DNA from: Thermodesulfatator sp.
GTDB taxonomy: Bacteria > Desulfobacterota > Thermodesulfobacteria > Thermodesulfobacteriales > Thermodesulfobacteriaceae
Direction of reading: 5' to 3'
DNA: 7,848 bases
Assembly (NCBI GenBank): GCA_003978075.1
Contig: QOAM01000100.1
Location: 1-7,848 of the forward strand
Shown here: piece by piece, positions 1-5,309 of the stretch
Layout of the letters: each line of letters begins with the position of its first letter
Numbering within the stretch: the stretch's first letter is position 1
Position numbers and translations under genes: made by a program
Notes under the pieces: model-generated
The model's database searches: none
The model's input: only the letters and a program-made list of their open reading frames with translations
Told to the model about the DNA's origin: nothing

Positions 1-78
1 TGGCGTCCCCGGCGGGATTTGAACCCACGTTGCCGGCGTGAAAGGCCGGTGTCCTGGACCTGGCTAGACGACGGGGAC
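1..78 (-). tRNA. tRNA-Glu (anticodon UUC), with encoded CCA
   Basis: Read on the minus strand, this folds as a full cloverleaf. The acceptor stem is GTCCCCG (78-72) with CGGGGAC, followed by discriminator G and an encoded CCA at 3-1. The anticodon stem CCGGC/GCCGG encloses the loop CTTTCAC, so the anticodon TTC (42-40) reads GAA/GAG glutamate codons. The T arm is GTGGG-TTCAAAT-CCCGC. The overall layout follows bacterial tRNA-Glu closely (GTCT and AGGAC in the D arm, CAAC variable loop), but the D loop is about two bases longer than in E. coli tRNA-Glu. In bacteria that use the C5 pathway this tRNA also feeds glutamyl-tRNA reductase for tetrapyrrole synthesis, which would include the cobalamin used by nrdJ in this window; that link is inference. 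The gene ends exactly at the window edge, so anything downstream is not visible. Confidence 0.97.
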
Positions 79-93
79 GCCTTTTCAGGCTCA

Positions 94-122
94 AAAGTAA
101 AGGGAGTTAGAGGAGCTGTCAA
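94..122 (-). promoter_or_regulatory. Predicted sigma70-type promoter of tRNA-Glu
   Basis: The minus strand has a perfect -35 TTGACA (122-117), a 17-base spacer and a weak -10 TACTTT (99-94). Transcription would begin near 87, about 9 bases before the mature tRNA 5' end at 78. The -35 lies only 6 bases past the rubrerythrin stop codon, and I see no terminator between the two genes, so some tRNA transcript could also come from read-through. Confidence 0.5.
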
Positions 123-128
123 GCAAGC

Positions 129-704
129 TTAAAAATTTTCGCAAAGGGGCTCGAAGTATCCCTGGGGATGGGCACAGGCAGGACATTTCTCCGGGGCCTC
201 CGGACCCACATGAATATATCCGCAGTTGCGACAGCGCCAGGCGATGGGTTCGTCGCGTTTGAAAAGCGTGCCATTTTTAATCCGCTCGGCCAGGGCCCGA
301 TAGCGTTTTTCGTGGAACTTTTCCGCCTCGGCGATAGCCTCCAGCACAGCCGCTATCTCAGAAAAGCCCTCCTCCCGGGCCACTTGAGCGAACTCCGGAT
401 ACATCTGGGTGTGTTCATATTTCTCACCCTCCGCCGCAGCTAGAAGGTTCTCCAAGGTATTCCCTATGCGCCCCGCAGGATAGGCCGCCTGAATCTCTAC
501 CTCTCCTCCTTCCAAAAACTTGAAAAGACGCTTGGCGTGCTCCTTCTCCTGCTCGGCGGTCTCCAAAAAGATCTCCGCAATGCGTTGGAAGCCCTCCTTT
601 TTGGCCTGGGAGGCAAAATAGGTGTAGCGATTGCGGGCCTGAGACTCCCCGGCAAAGGCCGTCAAAAGATTCCTCTCCGTGCGGGTTCCCTTCAAACTTT
701 GCAT
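129..704 (-). CDS. rbr: Rubrerythrin (peroxide-reducing diiron protein)
   Basis: This 191-residue protein matches classical rubrerythrin in length and in every metal ligand position I can check. Residues 1-145 form the ferritin-like four-helix domain, with diiron ligands E20, E53/H56 (EKEH), E94, E97 and E128/H131 (EKFH). The C-terminal rubredoxin-like domain carries C158-x-x-C161-G-Y and C174-P-A-C177, which bind one Fe(SCys)4 centre. In the cytoplasm of anaerobes, rubrerythrin reduces hydrogen peroxide to water, with electrons passed from a rubredoxin or NAD(P)H-linked reductase to its own rubredoxin site and then the diiron site. The start at 704 is well supported: AAGGAGG at 717-711 sits 6 bases upstream of ATG. 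Transcription is likely from the promoter at 741-769 with a leader of about 30 bases. I found no clear PerR box, although an AT-rich TTTAA-N8-TTAAA (731-748) overlaps the -10. No redox partner gene is visible in the window, so the gene seems monocistronic. Confidence 0.97.
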   Translation of the reverse strand: MQSLKGTRTERNLLTAFAGESQARNRYTYFASQAKKEGFQRIAEIFLETAEQEKEHAKRLFKFLEGGEVEIQAAYPAGRIGNTLENLLAAAEGEKYEHTQMYPEFAQVAREEGFSEIAAVLEAIAEAEKFHEKRYRALAERIKNGTLFKRDEPIAWRCRNCGYIHVGPEAPEKCPACAHPQGYFEPLCENF

Positions 705-740
705 AACTTGCCTCCTTAATCTATTTTTAATTTAAGAAAG

Positions 741-769
741 TTTTTAAACTGCATCGACTCTCTTGTCAA
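741..769 (-). promoter_or_regulatory. Predicted rubrerythrin promoter
   Basis: The minus strand carries a consensus -35 TTGACA (769-764), a 17-base spacer and an AT-rich -10 TAAAAA (746-741). The start point would be near 734, leaving room for the strong ribosome binding site at 717-711. An imperfect AT palindrome, TTTAA-N8-TTAAA (731-748), covers the -10 and start region and could be an operator, but A/T-rich palindromes arise easily by chance. Confidence 0.5.
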
Positions 770-792
770 GGGATCTCCTCTTCAGGTATAGA
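763..792 (+). promoter_or_regulatory. Predicted glycosyltransferase promoter, sharing its -35 with rbr
   Basis: The plus strand has TTGTCA (763-768, one mismatch to TTGACA), an 18-base spacer and TATAGA (787-792, four of six). The -35 falls inside CTTGTCAAG (762-770), a palindrome whose other strand provides the -35 of rubrerythrin. Transcription would start near 799, just at the first G-run of the leader hairpins. The prediction is weaker than that for rbr. Confidence 0.35.
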
Positions 793-798
793 AGTTCT

Positions 799-847
799 GG
801 GGCCTAGTCCCCGAGTGGGGGTTTTGAAAAAGGTGTGTGACCCCCTC
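799..847 (+). promoter_or_regulatory. Leader with mutually exclusive hairpins before the glycosyltransferase
   Basis: Three hairpins compete in this leader. GGGG 799-802 can pair with CCCC 809-812. The same CCCC can instead pair with GGGG 817-820 across a GAGT loop, followed by TTTT at 822-825, which resembles a short intrinsic terminator. GGGG 817-820 with GAG 813-815 can also pair with CCCC 841-844 and CTC 845-847, leaving T816 bulged. This is the arrangement of an attenuator, but the stems are only 4-7 pairs and no ligand-binding core or leader peptide is evident. It may simply be G/C-run coincidence. Confidence 0.25.
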
Positions 848-869
848 AGGTGAAAATAAAGAGGTCCTT

Positions 870-1811
870 ATGGATCCTGAAGTATCCATCATTATCCCGG
901 CTTACAACGAGGAAGAGGCCCTACCTCATCTATTAGAGAGACTGGCCCGGGTCCTGCCTCAACTGCCTCCAGCGGAGGTCATCGTGGTGGACGACGGCTC
1001 CAGGGATCGCACTCCAGAGATCTTGAAAGAGTGGGCAAGGCATCATCCCTGGCTGCAGGCCATCATCCTTCGGCGCAACTTCGGCCAAAGCGCGGCCCTT
1101 ACCTGCGGCCTGGACCACGCCCGGGGAAAGATCCTAGTCACCCTGGACGCCGATCTCCAAAATGATCCCGAGGATATCCCCAAACTCCTGACCAAATTAA
1201 AAGAAGGTTATGATGTGGTCTCCGGCTGGAGAAAAGAGCGTAAGGATCCCCTCTTTTCCCGAAGGATACCTTCCCGGATAGCCAACGCCCTCATCAGTCG
1301 CATAACCGGGGTCCGTCTCCATGATTATGGCTGCACCCTTAAGGCCTACCGTCGGGAGGTCCTTCAGGGGTTGACCATATACGGGGAACTCCATCGGTTT
1401 ATCCCTGCACTGGCTGATCTCCGTGGAGCCCGCATTGCCGAGGTCCCGGTGCGCCACCACCCCCGCCGCTTTGGGAAGAGTAAATACGGCCTTTCCCGCA
1501 CCTACCGCGTGCTCCTGGATCTCCTCCTCGTGTTTTTCTTTCAGCGCTTCGCTACCCGACCCCTCCACTTCTTCGGACTCCCAGGAGGGCTCCTCTTCCT
1601 CCTGGGCTTTCTCATCGAACTTCACCTCTCTTGGATAAAGTTTTTCCACCACCAAAAGATCGGGCACCGGCCCCTTCTCCTCCTCGGAGTCCTCCTTATT
1701 CTCACAGGGATTCATCTGGTATGTACGGGCCTTTTGGCAGAACTCATTATGCGGGCTTATTACGAGGGAAGCGGCCACCGGATTTACACCGTCCGAGAGA
1801 TTTTTCCTTAA
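870..1811 (+). CDS. Family 2 glycosyltransferase, polyprenyl-phosphate sugar synthase type, with two C-terminal membrane helices
   Basis: From ATG at 870 the protein has 313 residues. The GT-A catalytic domain (about 1-220) opens with VSIIIPAYNEE (5-15), followed by the nucleotide-binding DDGSRDRT (41-48), RRNFGQ (68-73) and the metal-binding D93-A-D95-L-Q97 motif. Two hydrophobic helices follow at about 234-256 and 268-292, with QRFATRPLHFFG just before the first. This is the layout of dolichol/undecaprenyl-phosphate sugar transferases (DPM1, ArnC and GtrB relatives), which move a hexose from a nucleotide sugar to a polyprenyl phosphate on the cytoplasmic face of the membrane. The exact sugar cannot be read from the sequence. 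I preferred ATG 870 over GTG 837 because AAAGAGGT (858-865) precedes it and the family usually begins only a few residues before the IIIPAYNE strand. The gene converges on an oligosaccharyltransferase, so a joint role in surface glycosylation is plausible but they are not co-transcribed. Confidence 0.9.
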   Translation: MDPEVSIIIPAYNEEEALPHLLERLARVLPQLPPAEVIVVDDGSRDRTPEILKEWARHHPWLQAIILRRNFGQSAALTCGLDHARGKILVTLDADLQNDPEDIPKLLTKLKEGYDVVSGWRKERKDPLFSRRIPSRIANALISRITGVRLHDYGCTLKAYRREVLQGLTIYGELHRFIPALADLRGARIAEVPVRHHPRRFGKSKYGLSRTYRVLLDLLLVFFFQRFATRPLHFFGLPGGLLFLLGFLIELHLSWIKFFHHQKIGHRPLLLLGVLLILTGIHLVCTGLLAELIMRAYYEGSGHRIYTVREIFP

Positions 1812-1820
1812 AGCTCTAAA

Positions 1821-1847
1821 GATGGCCTCCTAAAATCCTTGGCCATT
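1821..1847. terminator. Possible weak bidirectional terminator between convergent genes
   Basis: ATGGCC (1822-1827) and GGCCAT (1841-1846) form a six-pair stem, extendable by one G-T pair, with a 13-base loop. It is followed by TAATTTTA on the plus strand and by CTTTAG on the minus strand. It sits in the only gap between the convergent glycosyltransferase and oligosaccharyltransferase. The stem is short and the T-tracts are interrupted, so function is uncertain. The rest of 1812-1904 shows nothing else I can name. Confidence 0.3.
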
Positions 1848-1904
1848 AATTTTACGTGATTTCACCTGGATGTCTTTCGTCGCGTAGCATAATTTAGAAT
1901 CTTT

Positions 1905-3998
1905 TCATTTTGCCTTAAGGCTATTTACCTGGTAAACCACCATAAAAGGAAAGTCATCTAAAATCAATTTAAAATACCGGGGATCATAGCGGCGAAGAAC
2001 ATACATTTGATTGAAATTGCTGCGGAAAGAGGGGGGATCCGTCAGGAAGAGGAGTCTTCCGTAGGCAGAGGAAGCGATCTCCAAAATGAAGCCTTTGGCC
2101 CGGAAGACCTCTCTTCTCACCCCCGAAGATCCTTGGACCACCAAGGCTGCAAGGGGTAGAATTCTGGCTCCCCAAAAAACCCGGTGTTCGCGAAGGTCGA
2201 TCTTTACTCCCCGGGCACAAAGAAGTTCGCTTTTAGATGTTTCTCGGCAGGGATTGAGATTAAAGACAAAGCCGTATCGCCCCTTATCTTGTGTGAAGTC
2301 CCAGCTTCCAAAATATCCGATCCAACCATACTTAGGGGGAAGATCCTGGGTGAAGACCCAGTAAACCGGGTGCTTTGGGGAACGAGATATTACCTGCCCT
2401 TGAAGAATCTCTCGGGTTAGCTCTGCTGCTGTTTGGTTGTCCAAGACCAAACGGCGATAGAGGCCTATCAGACCCTCGGAAGCTAAAAAATTTGTGATGC
2501 GATAGGCCTCTTCTTGAGAGGAAGAAGTCCAAGAAAGGGCCACGTAATAGGTTTTAGGGGTTAGCTGAAGACCACCTCCATCAATAAAAGTGGGTCTTCG
2601 AGCATAATAATGAAAAGCGTATCCATAATCCCACCAACTCCAAATCCAGGCCCCAGAAGGCAAGAGCCGATCCAGTTTTTCCATATCTCGAGCCAGAAAG
2701 GCGTTGGCCTTGGGAGTGGCTACAAATTTTTGACTGATCCTTTGAAAATGCAGGGTACCGTATCCGAGGATTAAGACTACCCAAAGAACTAATAGGGTAC
2801 GCAAAGACTCGGAAAGGTGGATGTTAAGCCAGGAAAAGAGGCCTTGAGAGAGCCAGTCCACCCAGAATCCAAGCCCCATCCCCAAAAAGGGGGACAGATA
2901 CATACCGAAGCGATTTCCTGAACGAAAGACGAGAAGACCGATGAAAAAATAAGGCCAGAGGAAAAGGAGGCCGCGCCATTCCTTAATAAGAAGGACAGCA
3001 GCTCCTAAAAGGCCGAGCAGAAAAAGGAAGGGATTCTGGAGAGTAAAACCAGAGACCTGAAGCAGACCTTTGAAATGTTGAAGCTCGGAGATGGACTGCT
3101 GGACATTAGGATACCCCTCGAAGAGACCCTTCCTCTCGGGGCTTGCGATCTGGATCACGTATCCATACAACTGGTGGATCAAACTCCAGGGAGCCCGCCA
3201 GAGGAACCAAGCATTAGGAAGAAAGAGGAGGGCCAAGGCCAGCCATTCCCGGCGACCAAAGCGCCTCTTTTCCCACCAAAGGACAAAAACGAAGAGGCCA
3301 TAGGGAACGAAAACGAGATGAGGGTGACCGTACCACCAATAGGAAAGAAAGCCGGAGAAAGAAGCCAGGGCCACCCAGAGAAGAGGTCTACGGCTTTGAA
3401 AGTAAAAAAAGAGACACATCCCTAGAAATATAGGGAAGAAAAGATTGAGAGAATCCGTATCGAAACGGGCAATGCTGGTGCGGATGAGATAAATGTAGGA
3501 GGTTACTCCCACTAAACCTCCCAAAAGGCCAGCAGCGGTATACCCAAGAAACTCTAAATAGAAAAAGAGGGGGATGACGAAGAGGACAGCCGTAATCGGA
3601 GTGTAGTAAAGGGCCAACTTTTCAAGGGGTATCTTCAGCCAGCTAGAAAGCTCGGCTGCTGACCAGCTCATCAAAGGCACCGGAAAAGGATAGTGAGGCT
3701 GGAAACCTTTTTCTTTTTTGTCCTGGGCTTTGAGATGAGAATCTGGAACCCCACGGTAAGGATCTACTTTTTGAGAGCGATAGCGGCCTTCCTGCCAGTC
3801 GCGGGCCAGGCGGGCGAAATAGAAGGCGTCATAAGAGGCAAAGATGGGGCGATCCGGGGTTACAAAGTAGAGGTTCTGCCGGGCCTTCCAGACCTTGAGA
3901 TCATCGAACCTCCAAGACAGACCTACAGCAATGACCGCCAGAAGTAGAACCCCTTTGATTCCTCGGATGATCCAAATTTTGCTTTTAGCCAAACGCAT
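1905..3998 (-). CDS. stt3: STT3/PglB-type oligosaccharyltransferase (GT66)
   Basis: This 697-residue membrane protein is close in length to Campylobacter PglB (about 713). The N-terminal half is strongly hydrophobic with many membrane helices, the first at about 10-28. It carries the STT3 catalytic signatures: D57 in SYDAFYFARLARD, the second acidic pair D180-T-D182 in ARFDTD, an SxSE-type motif ending in E305 (SISE), and R363 in GNRFGMYLSP. The soluble periplasmic domain (about 425-697) contains W455-W-D-Y-G459, which reads the +2 Ser/Thr of the N-x-S/T acceptor. A stretch at about 553-565 (PPKYGWIGYFG) seems to occupy the place of the MI motif. The enzyme transfers a preassembled glycan from a polyprenyl carrier to Asn of exported proteins. 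The start at 3998 has AGGAG (4012-4008) 9 bases upstream, and a promoter lies at 4113-4142. Its base composition is visibly more A+T rich than the antiporter or nrdJ genes. Assignment to the family is secure; glycan and targets are unknown. Confidence 0.95.
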   Translation of the reverse strand: MRLAKSKIWIIRGIKGVLLLAVIAVGLSWRFDDLKVWKARQNLYFVTPDRPIFASYDAFYFARLARDWQEGRYRSQKVDPYRGVPDSHLKAQDKKEKGFQPHYPFPVPLMSWSAAELSSWLKIPLEKLALYYTPITAVLFVIPLFFYLEFLGYTAAGLLGGLVGVTSYIYLIRTSIARFDTDSLNLFFPIFLGMCLFFYFQSRRPLLWVALASFSGFLSYWWYGHPHLVFVPYGLFVFVLWWEKRRFGRREWLALALLFLPNAWFLWRAPWSLIHQLYGYVIQIASPERKGLFEGYPNVQQSISELQHFKGLLQVSGFTLQNPFLFLLGLLGAAVLLIKEWRGLLFLWPYFFIGLLVFRSGNRFGMYLSPFLGMGLGFWVDWLSQGLFSWLNIHLSESLRTLLVLWVVLILGYGTLHFQRISQKFVATPKANAFLARDMEKLDRLLPSGAWIWSWWDYGYAFHYYARRPTFIDGGGLQLTPKTYYVALSWTSSSQEEAYRITNFLASEGLIGLYRRLVLDNQTAAELTREILQGQVISRSPKHPVYWVFTQDLPPKYGWIGYFGSWDFTQDKGRYGFVFNLNPCRETSKSELLCARGVKIDLREHRVFWGARILPLAALVVQGSSGVRREVFRAKGFILEIASSAYGRLLFLTDPPSFRSNFNQMYVLRRYDPRYFKLILDDFPFMVVYQVNSLKAK

Positions 3999-4112
3999 GA
4001 AACAAGACTCCTCTCCCCTTTTCCTTGAGGGCTCCGCTAAATACCGGCATCACACCTCTTTCCCCTAAGGGATCGACCTCCCAGCTAAAGACTAATCTAT
4101 AGGGTGATCCCC

Positions 4113-4142
4113 ATTATAGCCCAGCTTCAAATGAATTGTAAA
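4113..4142 (-). promoter_or_regulatory. Predicted promoter of the oligosaccharyltransferase gene
   Basis: The minus strand has TTTACA (4142-4137, five of six), an 18-base spacer and a perfect -10 TATAAT (4118-4113). The start would be near 4106, giving a leader of about 107 bases before ATG 3998. This suggests that the gene is transcribed independently of the antiporter gene lying 161 bases upstream. A small palindromic CCCTTAGGG occurs in the leader, but I see no recognisable riboswitch. Confidence 0.55.
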
Positions 4143-4159
4143 AGACTTTGGGGTTAGCC

Positions 4160-5152
4160 TCAGCCCTTTAAGGCACTGGAGGGAAGGTAAAGGAGCTTGT
4201 AGGCCAGGTAAAGAAAGTAGAAGAGCAGGAAGAGCCCCCCTTCGTAGCGCTTGATTTTTCGATCGAAGGAGACCGCCAACAGGGCCAGGGAAAGAAAGAC
4301 AACCGCTCCCAGGTCGCTAAACCCCTGGGCCGGAACCGGTACCGGCCGAAGACAGGCGGTAACTCCCAAAATGAAAAGAAAATTGAAAATATTGGAACCC
4401 ACGATATTACCTACCAGGAGATCGGTCTCTCCTCGATAAATGGAAGCCAACGAGGTAGCGATCTCGGGGAGGCTGGTCCCCAGGGCGATGAGGGTGAAGC
4501 CGATGAAGGCCTTAGGGATCCCCAGGCCCTCGGAAAGGAGGACCGCGTAGCGCACGGTGATCTCTGATCCTCCCACCAACCCGGCCAAGCCTAGAAAGAA
4601 AAGGAGCAGAGCCAGGGGCACGGAGAGGATAAGCGGGGCCTCGGCCACGGCCTCTGCCGCCAAACTATTGGTGCGATGCCCAAAGATCTCCAGGAGGTTG
4701 TAGTAGATGAAGACCGCAAAAAAGAGGAGAAGGAGGAGCCCCTCGGTGCGGCTGTAAAGGGCTGGGCCACCGGTGAGCCAGGGGTCTAGGGCCGCCACCA
4801 GCACTGCAGCCGTGGCCAGGAGCATCATGGGGATCTCCCGGCGGACCACCACGCTCTGGATGATAAGCGGTCTCACCAGGGCCGCCAGCCCGATTCCCAG
4901 AGCGATATTGGCCAGGTTGGAGCCCACGATATTTCCGAAGGAGATCTCTCCGGCCTTGAGAGCCGCGGCCACGTTTACCGCCAGCTCTGGGGCACTGGTC
5001 CCAAAGGCCACCACCGTGAGTCCGATCGCCATGGGCGAAATCCCCAGCCGCCGGGAGAGACCCGCCGCTCCGCGCACCAGAAGATCTCCTCCCACCAGGA
5101 GAAGGGCCAGCCCCAGCAGGGTCAGAAAAAAATAAAGGAGCACCGGGGGCAT
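4160..5152 (-). CDS. Calcium/sodium antiporter family membrane protein (CaCA superfamily, YrbG-like)
   Basis: The protein has 330 residues and about ten hydrophobic segments. Its two homologous halves each contain the signature alpha-repeat. The first is G51-T-S-A-P-E56 with GNIVGSN (73-79); the second is G225-T-S-L-P-E230 with VGNIVGSN (247-254). The two glutamates E56 and E230, with the adjacent Thr/Ser pairs (T52-S53, T226-S227), correspond to the cation-binding residues of NCX-type exchangers. Such proteins exchange Ca2+ for Na+ (or other cations) across the cytoplasmic membrane; the true substrate cannot be told from sequence. The linker between halves (about 125-170) is short, typical of prokaryotic members. 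The start at 5152 matches the usual N-terminus just ahead of helix 1, yet no Shine-Dalgarno sequence is well placed: GGGGAGGGGG (5175-5166) is 13 bases away, while TAGAAT (5163-5158) lies only 5 bases upstream. It diverges from nrdJ and is not functionally linked to its neighbours in any obvious way. Confidence 0.94.
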   Translation of the reverse strand: MPPVLLYFFLTLLGLALLLVGGDLLVRGAAGLSRRLGISPMAIGLTVVAFGTSAPELAVNVAAALKAGEISFGNIVGSNLANIALGIGLAALVRPLIIQSVVVRREIPMMLLATAAVLVAALDPWLTGGPALYSRTEGLLLLLFFAVFIYYNLLEIFGHRTNSLAAEAVAEAPLILSVPLALLLFFLGLAGLVGGSEITVRYAVLLSEGLGIPKAFIGFTLIALGTSLPEIATSLASIYRGETDLLVGNIVGSNIFNFLFILGVTACLRPVPVPAQGFSDLGAVVFLSLALLAVSFDRKIKRYEGGLFLLFYFLYLAYKLLYLPSSALKG

Positions 5153-5214
5153 GCCCTATTCTATACCCCCTCCCCGTTGCAGGCTATTTCCGAGTTGTTT
5201 TGAAACTAAAATAA

Positions 5215-5258
5215 GGGGTGAACTTGGGGGTAAAGGGGGTTTGGGGACAAAGCCCCCT
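5215..5258 (+). other. G-quadruplex motif overlapping a strong hairpin
   Basis: Four G-tracts occur at 5215-5218 (4 G), 5226-5230 (5 G), 5235-5239 (5 G) and 5243-5246 (4 G), separated by loops of 7, 4 and 3 bases. This fits a four-tier intramolecular quadruplex rule. The third tract can instead form a hairpin: AGGGGG 5234-5239 pairs with CCCCCT 5253-5258, TTTG 5240-5243 pairs with CAAA 5248-5251, G5252 is bulged and GGGA is the loop. The two folds exclude each other. The element lies between the divergent antiporter and nrdJ genes, 50-90 bases before the nrdJ start. No T-run follows the hairpin on the plus strand, so it is not a standard terminator. Its role is unknown. Confidence 0.5.
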
Positions 5259-5262
5259 AGCG

Positions 5263-5299
5263 GAAAGGCCTTTCTCGGAGGTCTCCAAAGGTCTCAAAA
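5263..5299 (+). repeat. Palindrome and 10-base-period direct repeat upstream of nrdJ
   Basis: GAAAGGCCTTTC (5263-5274) is a perfect 12-base palindrome. It is followed by GGAG-GT-CTCC (5277-5286) and by a direct repeat of AGGTCTC at 5279-5285 and 5289-5295, one helical turn apart. These are the kind of sites a regulator of nrdJ could use, but they do not resemble the NrdR box consensus. The GGAGGT at 5277-5282 looks like a ribosome binding site, yet no start codon follows at a usable distance. Confidence 0.35.
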
Positions 5300-5303
5300 A
5301 GTT

Positions 5304-5309
5304 TATAAT
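5304..5309 (+). promoter_or_regulatory. Perfect -10-like TATAAT overlapping the nrdJ start region
   Basis: TATAAT at 5304-5309 overlaps the ATG at 5308. Seven bases separate it from the in-frame ATG at 5317, the spacing expected if transcription began at or near that codon (a leaderless message). I find no good -35 at 16-18 bases upstream (positions 5280-5287). An alternative -10, TAAAAT, lies at 5207-5212 and would give a leader of about 90 bases, also with a poor -35. Neither is well supported. Confidence 0.25.

Noticed and set aside
731..748. PerR-type operator in front of rubrerythrin
   Set aside because: TTTAA-N8-TTAAA does not match the PerR box arrangement and is within expectation for an AT-rich promoter.
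837..869. Upstream GTG start for the glycosyltransferase
   Set aside because: The extra residues TPSGENKEVL are unlike the family N-terminus, and the ATG at 870 has its own ribosome binding site.
1197..1778. A 193-codon minus-strand open frame inside the glycosyltransferase
   Set aside because: It is opposite a gene with clear catalytic motifs, encodes Glu-rich sequence mirroring CTC/CTT codons, and has no recognisable domain.
3075..3425. A 116-codon plus-strand open frame inside the oligosaccharyltransferase
   Set aside because: It is antisense to a conserved membrane protein; its Lys/Pro-rich translation is what hydrophobic codons give in reverse.
5234..5258. The strong G/C hairpin as an intrinsic terminator
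   Set aside because: It is not followed by a T-run on the plus strand, and on the minus strand only TTTA precedes another C-run; no gene ends nearby.
5218..5307. N-terminal extension of nrdJ from GTG 5218
   Set aside because: The extra 30 residues do not resemble the start of the family, and they are encoded by the G-quadruplex/hairpin element, so this stretch is better read as non-coding.
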